Notes: a model not told the origin generated them from the letters alone. DNA of 64,000 bases from Gaeumannomyces sp. JS-464 (GCA_002197995.1 NGZR01000001.1:15395501-15459500), one strand, 5' to 3'. Shown: positions 22,382 to 34,016, counted from the stretch's first letter. Numbers and translations: made by a program.

Positions 22382-25114
22382 ATGGCCTTCCAGCAGAACT
22401 ACATGTTCGACGCGGACCATTCTCAGTACATGTTCAGTCAGGAGCTTCCTCAGCAACCCTTGACGAACAGCTCTTTTGCCGGCTACTATAAAAGCGGCAA
22501 CGACACCATGGCCAACCCCTATGCCAGGTCCTCAAACGGCGGCAACAACATGATGGTCAACTCCTTTGCCATCCCCTCAAACAGCGGCAGCAACATGATG
22601 ACCGGCACCTTCATCAGCGGCAACGGCATCATGGTCGACTGCTATGGCAACCCCATCGGCAGCGGCGTCAATACTATGGCTGGCTGGTACAACCCCAGCA
22701 TAGCGCCGCAGCAGTCACTGCAAGAAACGTCAAACTGCTGGAACCCTACAACCATGACTGGCGCCCAGATGGAGCAGCCTCAAGTCCCCCAGTTCGCCAA
22801 TCACAATGGAGCGACCAATCCTCCTGCAGACGCTGGCTTCTTCGTGGACGCTGCTTGGGCGACCGCTGTCCCTGCCGTCTCTGCCGCTCCTGAGCCTCAG
22901 CAACTGCCGCCTGCTAGCAAGGCCAACCCTACCACCGAGCTCGGCTCTGACGAAGCCACTTGGGCGGCCGCTAATACCGGCGTCCCTGTCAACTGTCCGG
23001 GATATGAGCCGCAAGAGGCGCTACCCGCCGGCGAGGACACTACGTCTGGCGAGCTCGCCTCTGACGTCGTCTCTGGGGCCGATGATACTGGCTACCCTCT
23101 CGACTGCCTACTGGATATCGAGCAGCAAGAGTCGCTACCTACCACTGGCGAGGCCGCCTCTACCGGCGAGCTCAGCTCTGATGCCGCTCATGAGGCCGAT
23201 AATGCCGACGATCCTTTCGCCTGCCTGGGTCCTGATCCTCAGCACCTACTCTCTACTGGCGAGGACGACATCCCCTCGTTCGAATTTGAGGAAGCCATCA
23301 GGGCAGCGGCCGCTGAACCTAGCGCCCCTGCCGACGGCGACCCCTTCGCGTGCCTTGGCCCCGATCCTCGGCTCCTACTCTCTACTGGCGAGGATGACAT
23401 CCTCTCGCTCGACTTTGAGGAAGCTATCAGAGCGGCGGCCGCTGAACCTAGCGCCCCTGTCGCCGATCAAGCCCCCGAGCCGCAGCAGCAGTCACCTCCT
23501 GCCGCCATAAACCCTACCCTCCTCGAGCAGCCGCCATCAACTGCTCTGCTATCCCCTCAGATGCCGGGTACATCAAGCTCGCTCTGGGGAAGCCCATCGC
23601 TCGTCTCGCAGACGCTGTCGTCGCCTACCATCGCGGCCACCCCTGCTGCCACTGAACCACAGCAGCAGTCATCTCCTGCCACCGTCAACCCTGATCTCCT
23701 CCAGCAGCCGCCATCTACTGCTGCGCTCTCACCCCAGATGACGGATGAATCTGGCTCGCTCTGGGGAAGCCCTACACCTGCTCTCCAGTCGCTGCCGACG
23801 CCAATCATCCCAATCTGCGACAAGTTCAAGGTGTCTAGACGGCCGCAGCCGGTACAGCAGCAGTCATCGCCTGCTACGATAGATCCTGCTCTCGTTCAGC
23901 AGCCGCTGCTCCCCCTGCCACGCCATGCCGCCTTCAAACCGCATGTGCAGTCATCCTCTTCCACGGCAGATCCCACCCTGCTCCAGGAGTCGCCATACGC
24001 CACCAGCTCCAACTATAAGCTCTCTGGACTCCAGCTGCCGCCACAGAAGGTGGTCATCGACCTTAGGGAAGACACCCCTTCGCCAGAGGATCTACTCAGC
24101 TTGGAGCTCGATGAAGCAATGGGCAAGCAGCAGTCAGCCACAGCCGCCCCTGCTCCTACAACTGCCCCTGCTCCCACAACCCGAAGCACCAGCAGCAGGA
24201 AGCGCAAAGCCGGCGGCGACGAGGCCGAGCCGTCAGACCAGGGCGCCGCCAAAAAGCGCCGGGTGGCGAGCAGCAGCAACACGTGCCGCGAGTGCCGCCG
24301 CAAAAAGGCAAAATGCCAGCCGGCGCCGGACGGCAGCGGCCGCTGCACGGGGTGCGTCAAGAGCAAGCAGGAGTGCGTGCGCGACGGCCAGGACGGGCGC
24401 ACTCACACGCACGCGGCGCGGGAGCTGGGCCGCAGCGTGCTCGACTTCAAGCGCAAGGCCATGTGCGTCTTCTACCTCGCCTGGCTGGCCCGCACGGGCC
24501 GCCTGGCCGGAGCCGCGCTCGGCGTGATCCGCGGCATGCTGGGGCTCGACATGCTCGCCGTGTGCCAGACGGCCGCCCGGCTGGCCGAGGGCCTGCCCGA
24601 GGGCGCGCTCATGGCCCGCATCGACGCGGCCGCCGCCTCGGACGCCGTGCGGTGGCCCGAGTTTGTGCGCAGCGCAAAGCACGTCGTCGGCGCCGGCGAC
24701 GCCAAGCTCAAGGCGCGCCGCGACAGCCTCGAGGCCTTCCACAGCGCCTCGCGCAACTTCCTCATGCGGCTCCGCGTCGTGCTGGGCGCCTCGCTGGAGG
24801 AGGACGGGCTCCGCAGCAGCGGGCTGCTGTGCGAGGGGGCGCTCGTCGCCATCGGCCAGGTCATCTGCCACGACATGCACACGCACCCGTCCAACGACCA
24901 GCTGGCAGAGCTCGCAGGAACCCATGCAGACCTGGACCAGCCGGAGACATACGGCTACAACGACCTGTGCCAGTTCACCTCGGCCATCATCGCCAGAACT
25001 CTCATGCGCCGGTTCACAGACAACGTGAGCAACTTCCCGAAGTGGAACGGCTACGGCAAATTCGATGTCTGGGCCAGCTCGGGGGTCTCCATCAAAGACG
25101 GCTTTGAGTCGTAG
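22382..25114 (+). CDS. Large Zn2Cys6 protein with a C-terminally placed zinc cluster
   Basis: An uninterrupted 910-residue frame. Residues 1-130 are Asn/Gly/Ser/Met-rich with short repeats (NSGSNMMTG, GNGIMVD). The middle is acidic/Pro/Gln-rich with two tandem-repeat families. A 43-residue unit beginning DPFACLGPDP occurs at about residues 277 and 320; a unit of about 59 residues containing PQQQS...LSPQM...LWGSP occurs twice plus a third partial copy. A basic nuclear-localisation-like segment (SRKRKAGG, AAKKRRV) precedes the zinc cluster CX2CX6CX9CX2CX6C at residues 635-665. This is canonical in spacing but unusually far from the N-terminus. The 245 residues after it are Ala/Arg/Leu-rich and end IKDGFES. 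I do not recognise the fungal regulator domain usually found after the cluster. A transcription regulator is the best call. The frame is intact despite high GC. Confidence 0.72.
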   Translation: MAFQQNYMFDADHSQYMFSQELPQQPLTNSSFAGYYKSGNDTMANPYARSSNGGNNMMVNSFAIPSNSGSNMMTGTFISGNGIMVDCYGNPIGSGVNTMAGWYNPSIAPQQSLQETSNCWNPTTMTGAQMEQPQVPQFANHNGATNPPADAGFFVDAAWATAVPAVSAAPEPQQLPPASKANPTTELGSDEATWAAANTGVPVNCPGYEPQEALPAGEDTTSGELASDVVSGADDTGYPLDCLLDIEQQESLPTTGEAASTGELSSDAAHEADNADDPFACLGPDPQHLLSTGEDDIPSFEFEEAIRAAAAEPSAPADGDPFACLGPDPRLLLSTGEDDILSLDFEEAIRAAAAEPSAPVADQAPEPQQQSPPAAINPTLLEQPPSTALLSPQMPGTSSSLWGSPSLVSQTLSSPTIAATPAATEPQQQSSPATVNPDLLQQPPSTAALSPQMTDESGSLWGSPTPALQSLPTPIIPICDKFKVSRRPQPVQQQSSPATIDPALVQQPLLPLPRHAAFKPHVQSSSSTADPTLLQESPYATSSNYKLSGLQLPPQKVVIDLREDTPSPEDLLSLELDEAMGKQQSATAAPAPTTAPAPTTRSTSSRKRKAGGDEAEPSDQGAAKKRRVASSSNTCRECRRKKAKCQPAPDGSGRCTGCVKSKQECVRDGQDGRTHTHAARELGRSVLDFKRKAMCVFYLAWLARTGRLAGAALGVIRGMLGLDMLAVCQTAARLAEGLPEGALMARIDAAAASDAVRWPEFVRSAKHVVGAGDAKLKARRDSLEAFHSASRNFLMRLRVVLGASLEEDGLRSSGLLCEGALVAIGQVICHDMHTHPSNDQLAELAGTHADLDQPETYGYNDLCQFTSAIIARTLMRRFTDNVSNFPKWNGYGKFDVWASSGVSIKDGFES

Positions 25115-26480
25115 GAGTCGACCTCAGTCCTCCTCGCTCTCCTCTCCCCGCCATCACCACAGCCATCGGCCGTCATCTCCACTAGCAACCACACATTCTA
25201 CCATCAGCCGACGCTCTTGCCACCAGCTAGCTATCGTCTCCACCACACGTCAGCCTCCACTAGCAACAGCCGGTCCGCCACCAACCGCCATATATACCAT
25301 CAGCTGCTCTCTCTACCATCAGCCGTCGTCGGTGTCATCCATCATCCGCACAACCAGGCCCAGCATCAAGCAAAGGCCGACATCACACCGCTGTTGTCAC
25401 TGCCATCTACCATCCCTGACAGGGACCGGCATAAGCAAAAGCTGCCATCACGCGGCCGTCGCATCAAGCAAGAGCTCTAAAACGAGCATCAATCACCACC
25501 ACAAGCACAGGGGAGCGGGCCAGAAAGAAGGCCGGAGAAGAGAAACTGAAGGAGCACATGGCCAGGAGGCCGGATGGAGACGTTTCACGAGAACACGAAT
25601 TTCTTCTTTCTATTTTGTTTCTTGGGTGTTTTGTTATTTTTTTGGCTTTACCTCGTCACTTCACCTTTCCCCCGCAGCCATACTGCTTGAACACAAAGAG
25701 AGGAGAGGAGTTTATGCATACATCATCACTTCACCTCTCACTCGACTGTACTGCTTGGAAGCAAGGGCGTGGAGTTTTGGATACACTTCGATACCCCCAT
25801 ACACTTTTTTTTTTTGGTTTGCGAAGATACCCCACTCATGTACTCGTTCGTCGACGCCTCACGACTTCATGTACTGCCTTTTTGCAAATTTTCGACTCAC
25901 CACGCCAATGTACCACCAAATCTTATGCCTCTACGAAGTTACGTCTCTACGAAGTTACGTCTCTACGAAGTTATGTTTTATACACATGTTTTTGTTCTCC
26001 TGTCACACTAGACGCTGTCAAGACTGCGTGTACCCAATACCACGCATAGACTTCAATACTCTGTGCCACAAATAAAACTTCCATACTCTACACTCTACAA
26101 AAGAGGACAATACCTCCAGCGCTGTAGTTGAACTAGTGTATTTTCAGGTGTATATCTATATACCAGAACGGTATTTACACTCCGTGCGCATGACGACCAT
26201 GTTCCTCGGGGTGGGCAGTCTAGGTGCGCAATGTGGCAAGCGTCTTGATCATACAGGCGACTGCGAGTTACGTATACAAGCCCGCGGCCTCGAGATGCCC
26301 CTCTCGTCACAATTATATGCCAAAAATAAAGTCTCCTGGCTCTCCAGCTCAACCGCCAAGCTGCTCGCCGTCACCACAAGCCCATGACCGGCCCAATAAA
26401 AAGACAAGAAAAAAGTTTCAACACAGATCACCCCAACGTGTTCACGTCTTTGCCCCTTTGCCCCTTCCTCACATGCCCCC
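25115..26480. other. Convergent spacer between Zn2Cys6 and ABCD genes
   Basis: About 1.37 kb. The left third is degenerate CCATCA/CAGCC-type low complexity (25140-25480), then AT-richer 3'-like sequence with a T run near 25806. A 336-residue frame over the left part is low complexity and partly overlaps the preceding gene, so I do not call it. Confidence 0.5.
25929..25976 (+). repeat. Three tandem 16-bp repeats
   Basis: The unit CTCTACGAAGTTACGT occurs at 25929, 25945 and 25961, the third with one change (ATGT end). It is short and non-coding, 3' of the Zn2Cys6 gene. Confidence 0.9.
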
Positions 26481-28892
26481 CTACACGGCCATCAGCTCAG
26501 CGATGCGCCTCTCAATCTCGGGCACCTGGCGCAGCTTGACCTCGAGGTCCTCCTTCTCGTCCTCGAGCTTGAGCCTCGCGTCCGCGTCCAGCCCCGTGAA
26601 GACGTAGTTGCCCTGCCCGTCGAACTGTAGGATGCGGCTGTGGTACTTCCACAGGCTGCGGCGGTGGCTGACCGTCATGAGCGTGACGCCGAGCGCCTTT
26701 GCGTTGTCGTACATGACCTTCTCCGTCTCGAGCGTCACGCTCGACGTGCACTCGTCCAGGATCGCGTACCGCGGCCGGTGGTAGAACAGCCGCGCCATGG
26801 CCACGCGCTGCTGCAGCCCGCCGCTGAGCACGTCGCGCCACTCGGCCTCGGCGTCCCAGCCCTCCGGGTACAGGTCCACGAGGTGCTCGAGGTTGAGGAT
26901 CTTGAGGATGGCGAGGAGGTCCGCGTCCGAGACGCCCTTGGCCCGCACCGCGCGCAGGCCGTCCGGGTACGTGACCTGCTGCCGCAGCGAGCCGCGCGAC
27001 AGGTAGGGGCGCTGCGGGATGTAGAAGATGGACGTGAAGGCCGGCTTGTAGACGGTGCCGCCGTAGACGGGCCAGAGGCCGCCCAGGATGCGGAACAGCG
27101 ACGACTTGCCGCAGCCGTTGGGGCCCACGACCAGGAGGTGGTCGCCCTGCTTGAGGGAGAATGACAGGGCCTTGACGAGGACGTCGCCATTGGGGGAGAT
27201 GATGGGGCTACAAGGCTGGGTTAGCATCACGCATGTCCAGCAGCCGGTGACTATGGAAAGAGGGACGATGAACTTACACGTCGATAAACTCAATGTCGTC
27301 GCTCTCCACAATCTTGCCGCGGCCCTTGAGCACGGCGGCGTTGTCCTCAGTGCCCGAGGCCGAGACCAGCTTCTTCTTGAAGTGGCCGGCCTGGATATCG
27401 TCCATAACGCCGAGCAGCGAGGCGACGCGCGATGTGTAGCCCGCGAGCTCCATGACCTCGCGGTACGAGAACATGATGCGCCCAAAGGCGTCCGAGGCCG
27501 ACAGCAGCATGCGGCGGTTGGTGACGAAGCTCTCGGTGCGGTCGCCCATGTTCATGGACACGTGGCCGGGCAGCTTGACGAAGACGGGCACCGAGCACAG
27601 CATTAGGCCTAGGGCGCCCCAGAAGTACTTGATGACAAAGTCCTCCATGAAGCCGTGGTAGAAGCGGCGCCGGAGGATGTAGTTGACGTGCTTGATCAGG
27701 GTGAAGTAGCCCTTGTCGAGCGTGTTCTTCTCGGCCTCGTGGCCCGCATAGAGCGCCACCTCCTCGCAGTGGTCGATCAGGCGCGAGTGCTGGAATCGGA
27801 ACTCGCCCTCAAGCCGGGCCTCGTCGGCCACGTACTTGCCAAACGGCGGCGTCAGCGCCCTCATGACGCTGGCAGAGAGCTGCACGAGGAGCGACATGAA
27901 GACGACGCCCTCGCCACCCACGCTTCTCGACAGCGAGTGGGTGTAGATGGTCTGTCGGTATGTTAGCTTTTTGGCCGAGAGAATGGAAAGCAAGACAAAA
28001 AGGGGAAGCTAAATCCACGAACCATGTCCAAGAGAGGCTTGGCCAAGTTGCTGTATACCTCGGCAAGGCTGTTGGAGAACTTGGCAACATCTACAGCAAT
28101 CAGCTGGTCGGCGTTCTTTATCCTGTCATCCAGAGCCGAGATGCCGTAAAAGGTGAGTTTGGACAGATACTTGTCGTGTATGTGCTGCGTTAACCTTGTC
28201 CGGTACTTGAGGGAGAGCTCTGCCTGATGATAGGAGAGCTGTGGACACGAGATGGTTAGCTTCGTGCTTTGTTTGTCTTTGGTCCTTCGAGAAAGAGAGG
28301 AAACGCACCATGGAGTTGGTAAAGGTGGCCGGCACAGCAATCAACATCCACCACACAATGCGTTTCAGGAACTCCTTGCCGTTGCCCTTGACGAGGCTCT
28401 TGACGATGGCGCCGTCCATGGCGGCAACCTTGAGGCTGATGAGCGTGCGCACGACCAGGAAGAAGCTGTGGCTGATGAGCAGGCGCGTCTCCTTGCTGCG
28501 CCAGCCGGGCACCACGATGCGGACTAGCTTTAGCAGCGAGCGGAAGAACTCGCGGGTTCAACTCCACCTTTTTGCGCCTCTTGCCCCCTGCCCCTGCAGC
28601 CCCTCGCCCTCTCTTGCCGCCTCCTGCGGCGGCGTCGCCGCCGTCCACGCCGCCGCCGTCCACGCCGCCGTCCTCCTCCTCGTCGTCGGCGCCCAGGCTC
28701 GACGTGCCCGTGTCGGCGTCGCGGGCCTCGCGCTCGCGCTGCGAGGCGGCCTTTTGCTCGGCGATGGCGGCGCGCACGCGGTGGATGAGGGCGACGAGCA
28801 GGGTGAGGTAGACGGCGCGCGAGATGCGGGTGCGGTGCGACAGGTACGTCTGCGTCAGCTGGGCCACGACGGCGCGCGCCGTCGCGGCGGGG

Positions 28893-28923
<31 letters not shown>

Positions 28924-28963
28924 CCGCCCCCAGCCGCGACGAGAGCTTGGACTGCGCGGCCAT
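26481..28963 (-). CDS. Peroxisomal ABC half-transporter, ABCD family (Pxa1/Pxa2-like)
   Basis: Imports long-chain fatty acyl-CoA into peroxisomes as a dimer; which yeast paralogue it matches is not decided. Exons on the reverse strand: 28963-28309, 28238-28023, 27951-27278, 27207-26481, with introns of 70, 71 and 70 bp. The second intron has an unusual donor, GTTCGT. The N-terminus has a TM segment ([14 protein letters not shown]) and an acidic/Gly-rich insert. The membrane domain has the [12 protein letters not shown] segment of the family. The nucleotide-binding domain shows Walker [10 protein letters not shown], signature [14 protein letters not shown], Walker [10 protein letters not shown] and the switch histidine in TVSHR. 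The C-terminus is a charged helix ([20 protein letters not shown]). One extra C near 28554 ([12 protein letters not shown]) breaks exon 1. Removing it gives exactly 757 codons including stop. There is one ABC domain, so it works as a half-transporter. Confidence 0.92.
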
Positions 28964-29806
28964 CTAACGTCTGTCTTTCCTCCCTCCCCCTCTCTCTCCC
29001 TCTGATTCGCGCGCGACCTGCGGCTTCCAGTCCCTGTCAATTGCGAGCGGGGATTCGCGCGCTTCGAGTGTGCGGTTTTAAGATGAGGCGAGGATCGGAT
29101 GGGGGAACCGTAGGCTGGTCGAGGGAGGAGGCGGGGGTATCCCGAAGGAGCCGGGCTCGACGGTGAGCTGGTTGGTGTTCAGGAGAGGTCGCTGACGGCC
29201 CAGGCGGGTGTCCTCGGAGCTGACCAGGCTGCGCGTGACCTTTCAAACGGCCGCGAGATTCAAAACTAAAAAAGGAAGGAGAAAAAGGAGGGATTGACAC
29301 GTTTTCCGTGCAGTTTATCCGCCACCAACCAACATGGTGGTCTACACAAGGACGCTATACCACCCGGCCGGCTAGGTATGTTGGGCAGTGTAGACGGAGT
29401 AGCTCCAAGGAAGGTCCCGAGCTGGCGTGTGTTTGTGCGGCTCCCAGTTCCCCATTCGAACATTCCCTCGGCAGGCGGGTTTGCGTCAGCGTGCGCCCGC
29501 CGCTGCTGTTTCCTTGGGGGCGCATTGCCCCCACACACCTGAACGGAGCACCACACGCTCGCTTCAACCGTCCGAGCCGCGGCGCCGGAACGCATTGATT
29601 GTCTGGGGCGCCAAATCCGGGGTGTGTAGGCCGTGCTGTATTGCGTGGGCTGTGATTGGCCTGAGCACTCTGCTTGGGCATGGACATGTGGCGGGTGGCT
29701 GGTCCTTCGTTTTCCGTCGTGGCTTGTGTGCTCATTACCGCATCACATGAAATCGCACTCTGCGCCCCCTATCCCCTAAGCACTAAACATCGATGCGCCG
29801 CCGGTC
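28964..29806. promoter_or_regulatory. Divergent promoter of the ABCD and Pga1-like genes
   Basis: An 843-bp spacer between start codons. T/C-rich leader sequence on the ABCD side is read on the reverse strand at 28980-29010. No gene and no specific site recognised. Confidence 0.45.
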
Positions 29807-30685
29807 ATGCCGCAACTGCGCGGCCTCTTGAGCCTGCTGCTGGGCGTCCTCGCCTCGCGCAGAAGGCCGCCGCAAACGTGGAAAAGACGATATTTCTGGG
29901 CCCCGAGGCCATCAACGTGCCCCAACAAGGTCCGACTTTTGACAACCTGCGTCTCGATGTTCTGAGCCCAGCTGCCGACCTGTCCATCAGGACCCACCTC
30001 CGGGCCGAGTTCCCCAATAACACCAGCGGCAGCCGGGGGAGGGCCACATGGCTCCTGCTCGACGACCTGACCCCTGGCCAGCGCTACGAGGTCCGGGTGT
30101 GCTGGGCCGCCACTGTAGGGCACATTCCCATCTTATTTCGGGCACATTCTATATACCCGTTTTGCTCGGCGTGAAATCATCTGACTTGCGACCCTGTAGC
30201 AACCGACCGCATTCACCCTGGAGGCTCATGAGATCCCGGTAGTGTGGGACACCCCAGCCCTGATCTCATCCCTGGCCGAGTATTCCTCATCACGCATACA
30301 AGAGGAAGAGGCAGCTGCGGCAGATGCGCGCGGAGATAACGTTGAGGACAACCCAAGCAGCAGCAACCCCAACAACGCGCGGAAAACGAGCCCGGCATCC
30401 AGAGGCAAGGGACACCACGCCTCCATGCTTCTGCTCCAGATCCTCACAGCGGCCGACTACTACACCGACGACCAGACCCTCATGAGCAGTGTGGCCCCAG
30501 TGCACGTCGACATCATCCTGGATCCTTTTATCATGAACGTCCTGCCCCAGTCCCTCGTCCCGACGGTGTGGTATGTCCTCCTCGTCGCGGGCGTCTTCTG
30601 GTTCGTTGCCCAGCGGGCCGCGGCCTGGATTCAGAAGCTAGCCGTCGAGGACTCCCGGCAGCGGTCATCCAAGAAAGAACAGTGA
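29807..30685 (+). CDS. Pga1-like subunit of GPI mannosyltransferase II
   Basis: A probable ER membrane cofactor of the second mannosyltransferase (Gpi18 partner) in GPI-anchor synthesis. It starts MPQLRGLLSLLLGVLA, a signal sequence, then NVEKTIFLGPEAINVP, WLLLDDLTPGQRYEVRVCWAAT, PTAFTLEAHEI, the ILTAADYYTDDQTLM and PVHVDIILDPF segments, and a C-terminal TM helix (VPTVWYVLLVAGVFWFVAQ) with a short basic cytosolic tail. Exons are 29807-30114 and 30200-30685, with an 85-bp intron. One missing base near 29856, just after the signal sequence, is needed to join MPQLR... to AQKAAANVEK. With it, the protein is 264 residues. The family assignment rests on the NVEKTIFLGP and YEVRVCWAAT blocks as I recall them; moderately sure. 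Confidence 0.68.
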
Positions 30686-30993
30686 GCTGCCGAGAGCCCC
30701 TAAAGCTGCGGCGCGGCGACATGGATATATGTATATAAAAAGTCTATGGGGTCTATCTTGGCCCAGCAAAAGTAAAAGGGATAAAATTTAAAGTTTTTTA
30801 TTATTCCATGTATTTAACCCATGCGCACTCGAATCTGACAAACTCTCGCACGGACCTATAGTTTAGTGACAAGCTCCCAAGAAATATTCCACGCTCTTTT
30901 CGCTTTCCTGATACTGATGCCTAAAAACGTAACAGACTGCTCAAAGCAACGTCCCTCCGAGTTGAATAGTTTCTGAGGCCATGCCCCTGGTTT
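30686..30993. other. Short convergent 3' spacer
   Basis: 308 bp between convergent stops. AT-rich (AAATTTAAAGTTTTTTATTATT near 30784), fitting two overlapping 3'UTR/polyadenylation regions. Confidence 0.5.
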
Positions 30994-32213
30994 CTAGTAG
31001 CGTTGATGGCTTTGATAACCTGGCTGGCCGGGCGGAGGAGGGTGGCCGGGATAAGGAGACTGATGGGGGTACTGATGCTGGCCGCCATAAGGAGGCTGAG
31101 TGTGCTCATACTGTGACTGGCCTCCGAACGGAGATCGGTGGGGGTACCCTCCGTAGGGGGCCGGCGGCTGCTGGTGCGGTGGCTGCTGGTATGCCGGTGA
31201 GTGCTGAGGTTGCTGAAACGGCGGCGACTGCTGCGGTTGCTGATATGAGGGAGACTGTTGCGGCTGATGGTACGACGGGGAAGGCTGCTGCTGCATGGTC
31301 GGGGCGGAGTGGGCAGTGGGCGAAGTGCCTGGTTGAGAAGGCGGCTGGTAAGATATCGGAGGCGCCGTGCCCGAGTAGCTGCCGGGCCCAGCATTAGAGT
31401 AACCAAAGTTCCCACTCTGTGTTTTTGCAATTCGTCGTCAAGGGTTAGCCCAGCGCACGAGATCTCTCCTGATACTTTGCCACATCCGAAAACGTACCGG
31501 TTTGCCCTGGTTTCCGCCAAACATGTTCGCAACGCCTCCCATGACAGCACCAGCGAGGCCGCCTGAGGAGTGCGGGCCCGCTTGCGGCGCGCCGTGATAG
31601 TTCTGGGCCTGCGGCTTGTCCCCGCCAGACGAAAACAAGCTCGAGGCAAGCCCGCTGACGACTTTGCCGCCAAAGTTGCCAACGCCACCGCCTTGCTTAC
31701 CGCCGAACGAGTTGAGCGCGTTTTGTGCGAAGGTCTAGAGTGTAGATGCCCCGTATTAGTCAAGCCACATCGAAGGGATACCAGATCCCGCCAGAAGATG
31801 GAAGAGGGGAAGGAAAGAGAAGCTTACGCCGAAGCCCCTGTCGCCGCTAGGCCCGTCCATGCCGCGAGTGCCTTCGGGGGCTCCCGCGGTGCCTGGGGGA
31901 GGATCGGTTCCATCCTGCCGTCTGCGTGCTGGATGGTCTGACTGCCGTCTGCGTGGGTTATTATGCGCGGCTGTTGAGAAGGGGATGCGCCCGAGGGAGG
32001 GATGCCGTAGGGGTGATTGACGGAGCTGTTGGCCGGGGTGCTGACGGCGGTGGGCGCGGGCTGTGTCGGAACGTCCCACTGGGAGCGACCGGTGCCGAGC
32101 TCGACGTAATAGTACTTGCGCGTGGACTCGTCCCACTGCGCGATCCAGCCTGAGGGGAGTGGTGGTGGGGCGACAGAGGGACCTGGCGCGCCGGGCGACG
32201 CTGTGCCGGCCAT
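30994..32213 (-). CDS. WW-domain protein with a Gln/Pro/Tyr-rich tail
   Basis: Exons on the reverse strand: 32213-31828, 31734-31498, 31416-30994, with introns of 93 and 81 bp. The N-terminus holds one WW domain (LPSGWIAQWDESTRKYYYVE... SQWDVP, two Trp 22 residues apart, residues about 21-50), a module that binds proline-rich peptides. A small ADGSQTIQHADGRMEP repeat-like segment follows, then a Gly/Ser-rich helix-prone part (ALNSFGGKQGGGVGNFGGK, SGGLAGAVMGGVANMFGG). The last exon is a repetitive tail of QQPQQSP.YQQP units ending PPYGGQHQYPHQS. One missing base in the C run (+ strand G run near 31895) joins MEPILPP to GTAGAPEGTRGMD. With it the coding length is exactly 349 codons including stop. 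Fungal proteins with this layout are common but poorly characterised; a scaffold role is inferred. Confidence 0.82.
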
Positions 32214-33168
32214 TTATGTGTTTTTGGGAGCTGGCGGCTGTGTCTCTGTTGGCTGCGGATCGGGAAGAGACAAAGAGGCGTGGGAGGATGGGAGGTGTGT
32301 GCCCCGCGGCTCGGTGGTGGCTGGGTCTGTCGCTTCGCCCCAACCGACCTTGCACGAAGGAATGCGGGCGTGGTCGCAAAGGGAAATGATCGCGCCGAGC
32401 AACAAGGGAGAGGCAGGGCGTCGGGCGGCAGAACCCGACCCTAGGCTGTTGGTGCTGGCTGAGGAGATGTTAGTCGGGGTTAGAATTTGAGCGAGCGCGC
32501 GGCTAGAGTTGGTGGCGGCGCGCGCACTGACTGGATTAAATGGGTTTTTCGATTGAATGTTCAGCTCGACTGGCGGGGTCACCGGGCTGGGGCTCTCTTT
32601 CCCTCTGGTGGCAAGGAAACCACGCACGCAGCACGTCGCCAACCCCAGGCGAGAGAGACAACACGGCCAACGTCAGATTGGCAGATTGGGCTGCTTACCT
32701 GAGGCAGGCGGCCGTCGCTGGCTGACATGGGAAATGGCTGCCCGGTGGAGGCGAGGGCGAGTCCAGACGAAATTTACAGTCACGTCACGCGTGAAGCTCG
32801 CACCTACCTTCCGTGCCTCCGTCCCCCGACAACTCTTGGCCGCGGCAACGGCAACTGCGCAAAATTCGTGGTGCAGCCCCGCCCATGCAAACTCTCGCAG
32901 CTTCTGGCGGGGATGGCTGTGGATTCCCGTAGAACAGGATCGAGGCCCAGTGGGATGATGGGAAAGCCACCATAATAACACCCTGCCTCCTGCATTTCAT
33001 TGTGTCCCTTTTCCATGCTGCCCCCGCCTGCCATTTCTCAGAGGTAGTCTTGCGATCGTCTGTTTGATACCAGACAGAGTCTGCGTAGGAAAAGCGGAGG
33101 AGCTCACTCTTGTTTCCTTTGACCTTGATCAGTTCCTCTCACCCACGTTGGAAAAACAGACAGTCGCC
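32214..33168. promoter_or_regulatory. Divergent promoter of WW and SDR genes
   Basis: 955 bp between start codons with no supported gene and no recognisable specific site. Confidence 0.45.
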
Positions 33169-34016
33169 ATGTCGCAGGCCGACACTGATTTATCCGGCAA
33201 GCTCGCCCTCGTGACGGGCGCGTCTGGAGGGTGTGTGTATATCCCTGTGTCGTTCCCAGATGAAAAGACATGACACCCGAACGACTGACCACGACCAGGA
33301 TCGGCGCTGCCGTCTCCAAGGACCTCTGGGCGCTGGGCGTCGACCTCGCGCTCACGTACTGGTCGTCGCGGGACAAGATCGACGCCCTGGTGACGGAGCT
33401 GGAGGCGGCGCCGGCGCGGGCCGACGCCAAGATCTCGGTGCACCGCATCGACATGGGCACCAACGACGACCCGGACTTTGACTTCCTGTTCGAGGAGATC
33501 GAGCAGCTGCAGTCGCGCCGCCCGGACATCCTGGTCGCCAACGCCGGCTACGGCAAGCGCAAGACGTACATTGAGGACATCGACCTGGACGAGTTCGACT
33601 ACATGGTGCGCGTGAACCTGCGCTCGCCCTTTGTGCTGGCCAAGCACTGCATCCCCGCCATGGCGAAGAGGGGCTGGGGCCGCCTCGTCTTCGTGTCGTC
33701 CATCGCCGCCCTCGGCGGCGGCATCAACGGCCCCCACTACGCCGCCAGCAAGGGCGGCCTGTCGGGCATGATGCGCAACCTGGCGGCGCGCTACGCAAAG
33801 GACGGCATCACGGCCAACGACGTCGCCCCGGCCATGATCGGCGAGACGGGCATGATCGGCGGGCCGCGGGACGTAGAGGGCACGCCGGGCGACGTCAAGA
33901 ACATACCTGTCGGCCGCCTCGGCACGCCGAAGGAGGTCGCCAACGTCGTCACGATGCTGTGTCGGACGGGCTACTTGACGGGGCAGAGCATCCTGCTGAG
34001 CGGAGGCTTGAAGTGA
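33169..34016 (+). CDS. Short-chain dehydrogenase/reductase, FabG-like
   Basis: An NAD(P)-dependent oxidoreductase of 259 residues. Exons are 33169-33230 and 33299-34016. The 68-bp intron splits the cofactor motif (TGASGG | IGAA, completing TGxxxGxG). Also visible are the NAG structural motif (LVANAGYG), catalytic Ser in FVSSIAALGGG and the YxxxK pair in YAASKGG, then a C-terminus (GRLGTPKEVANVVTMLCRTGYLTGQSILLSGG) typical of 3-oxoacyl-ACP-reductase-like classical SDRs. The frame is intact throughout, in contrast to most neighbours. Substrate cannot be told from sequence. It lies next to an MFS transporter and near a P450. Confidence 0.9.

Noticed and set aside
25065..26075. 336-residue + frame after the Zn2Cys6 gene
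   Set aside because: Begins inside the preceding gene, is low-complexity Ser/His/Pro, and translates the 16-bp tandem repeats.
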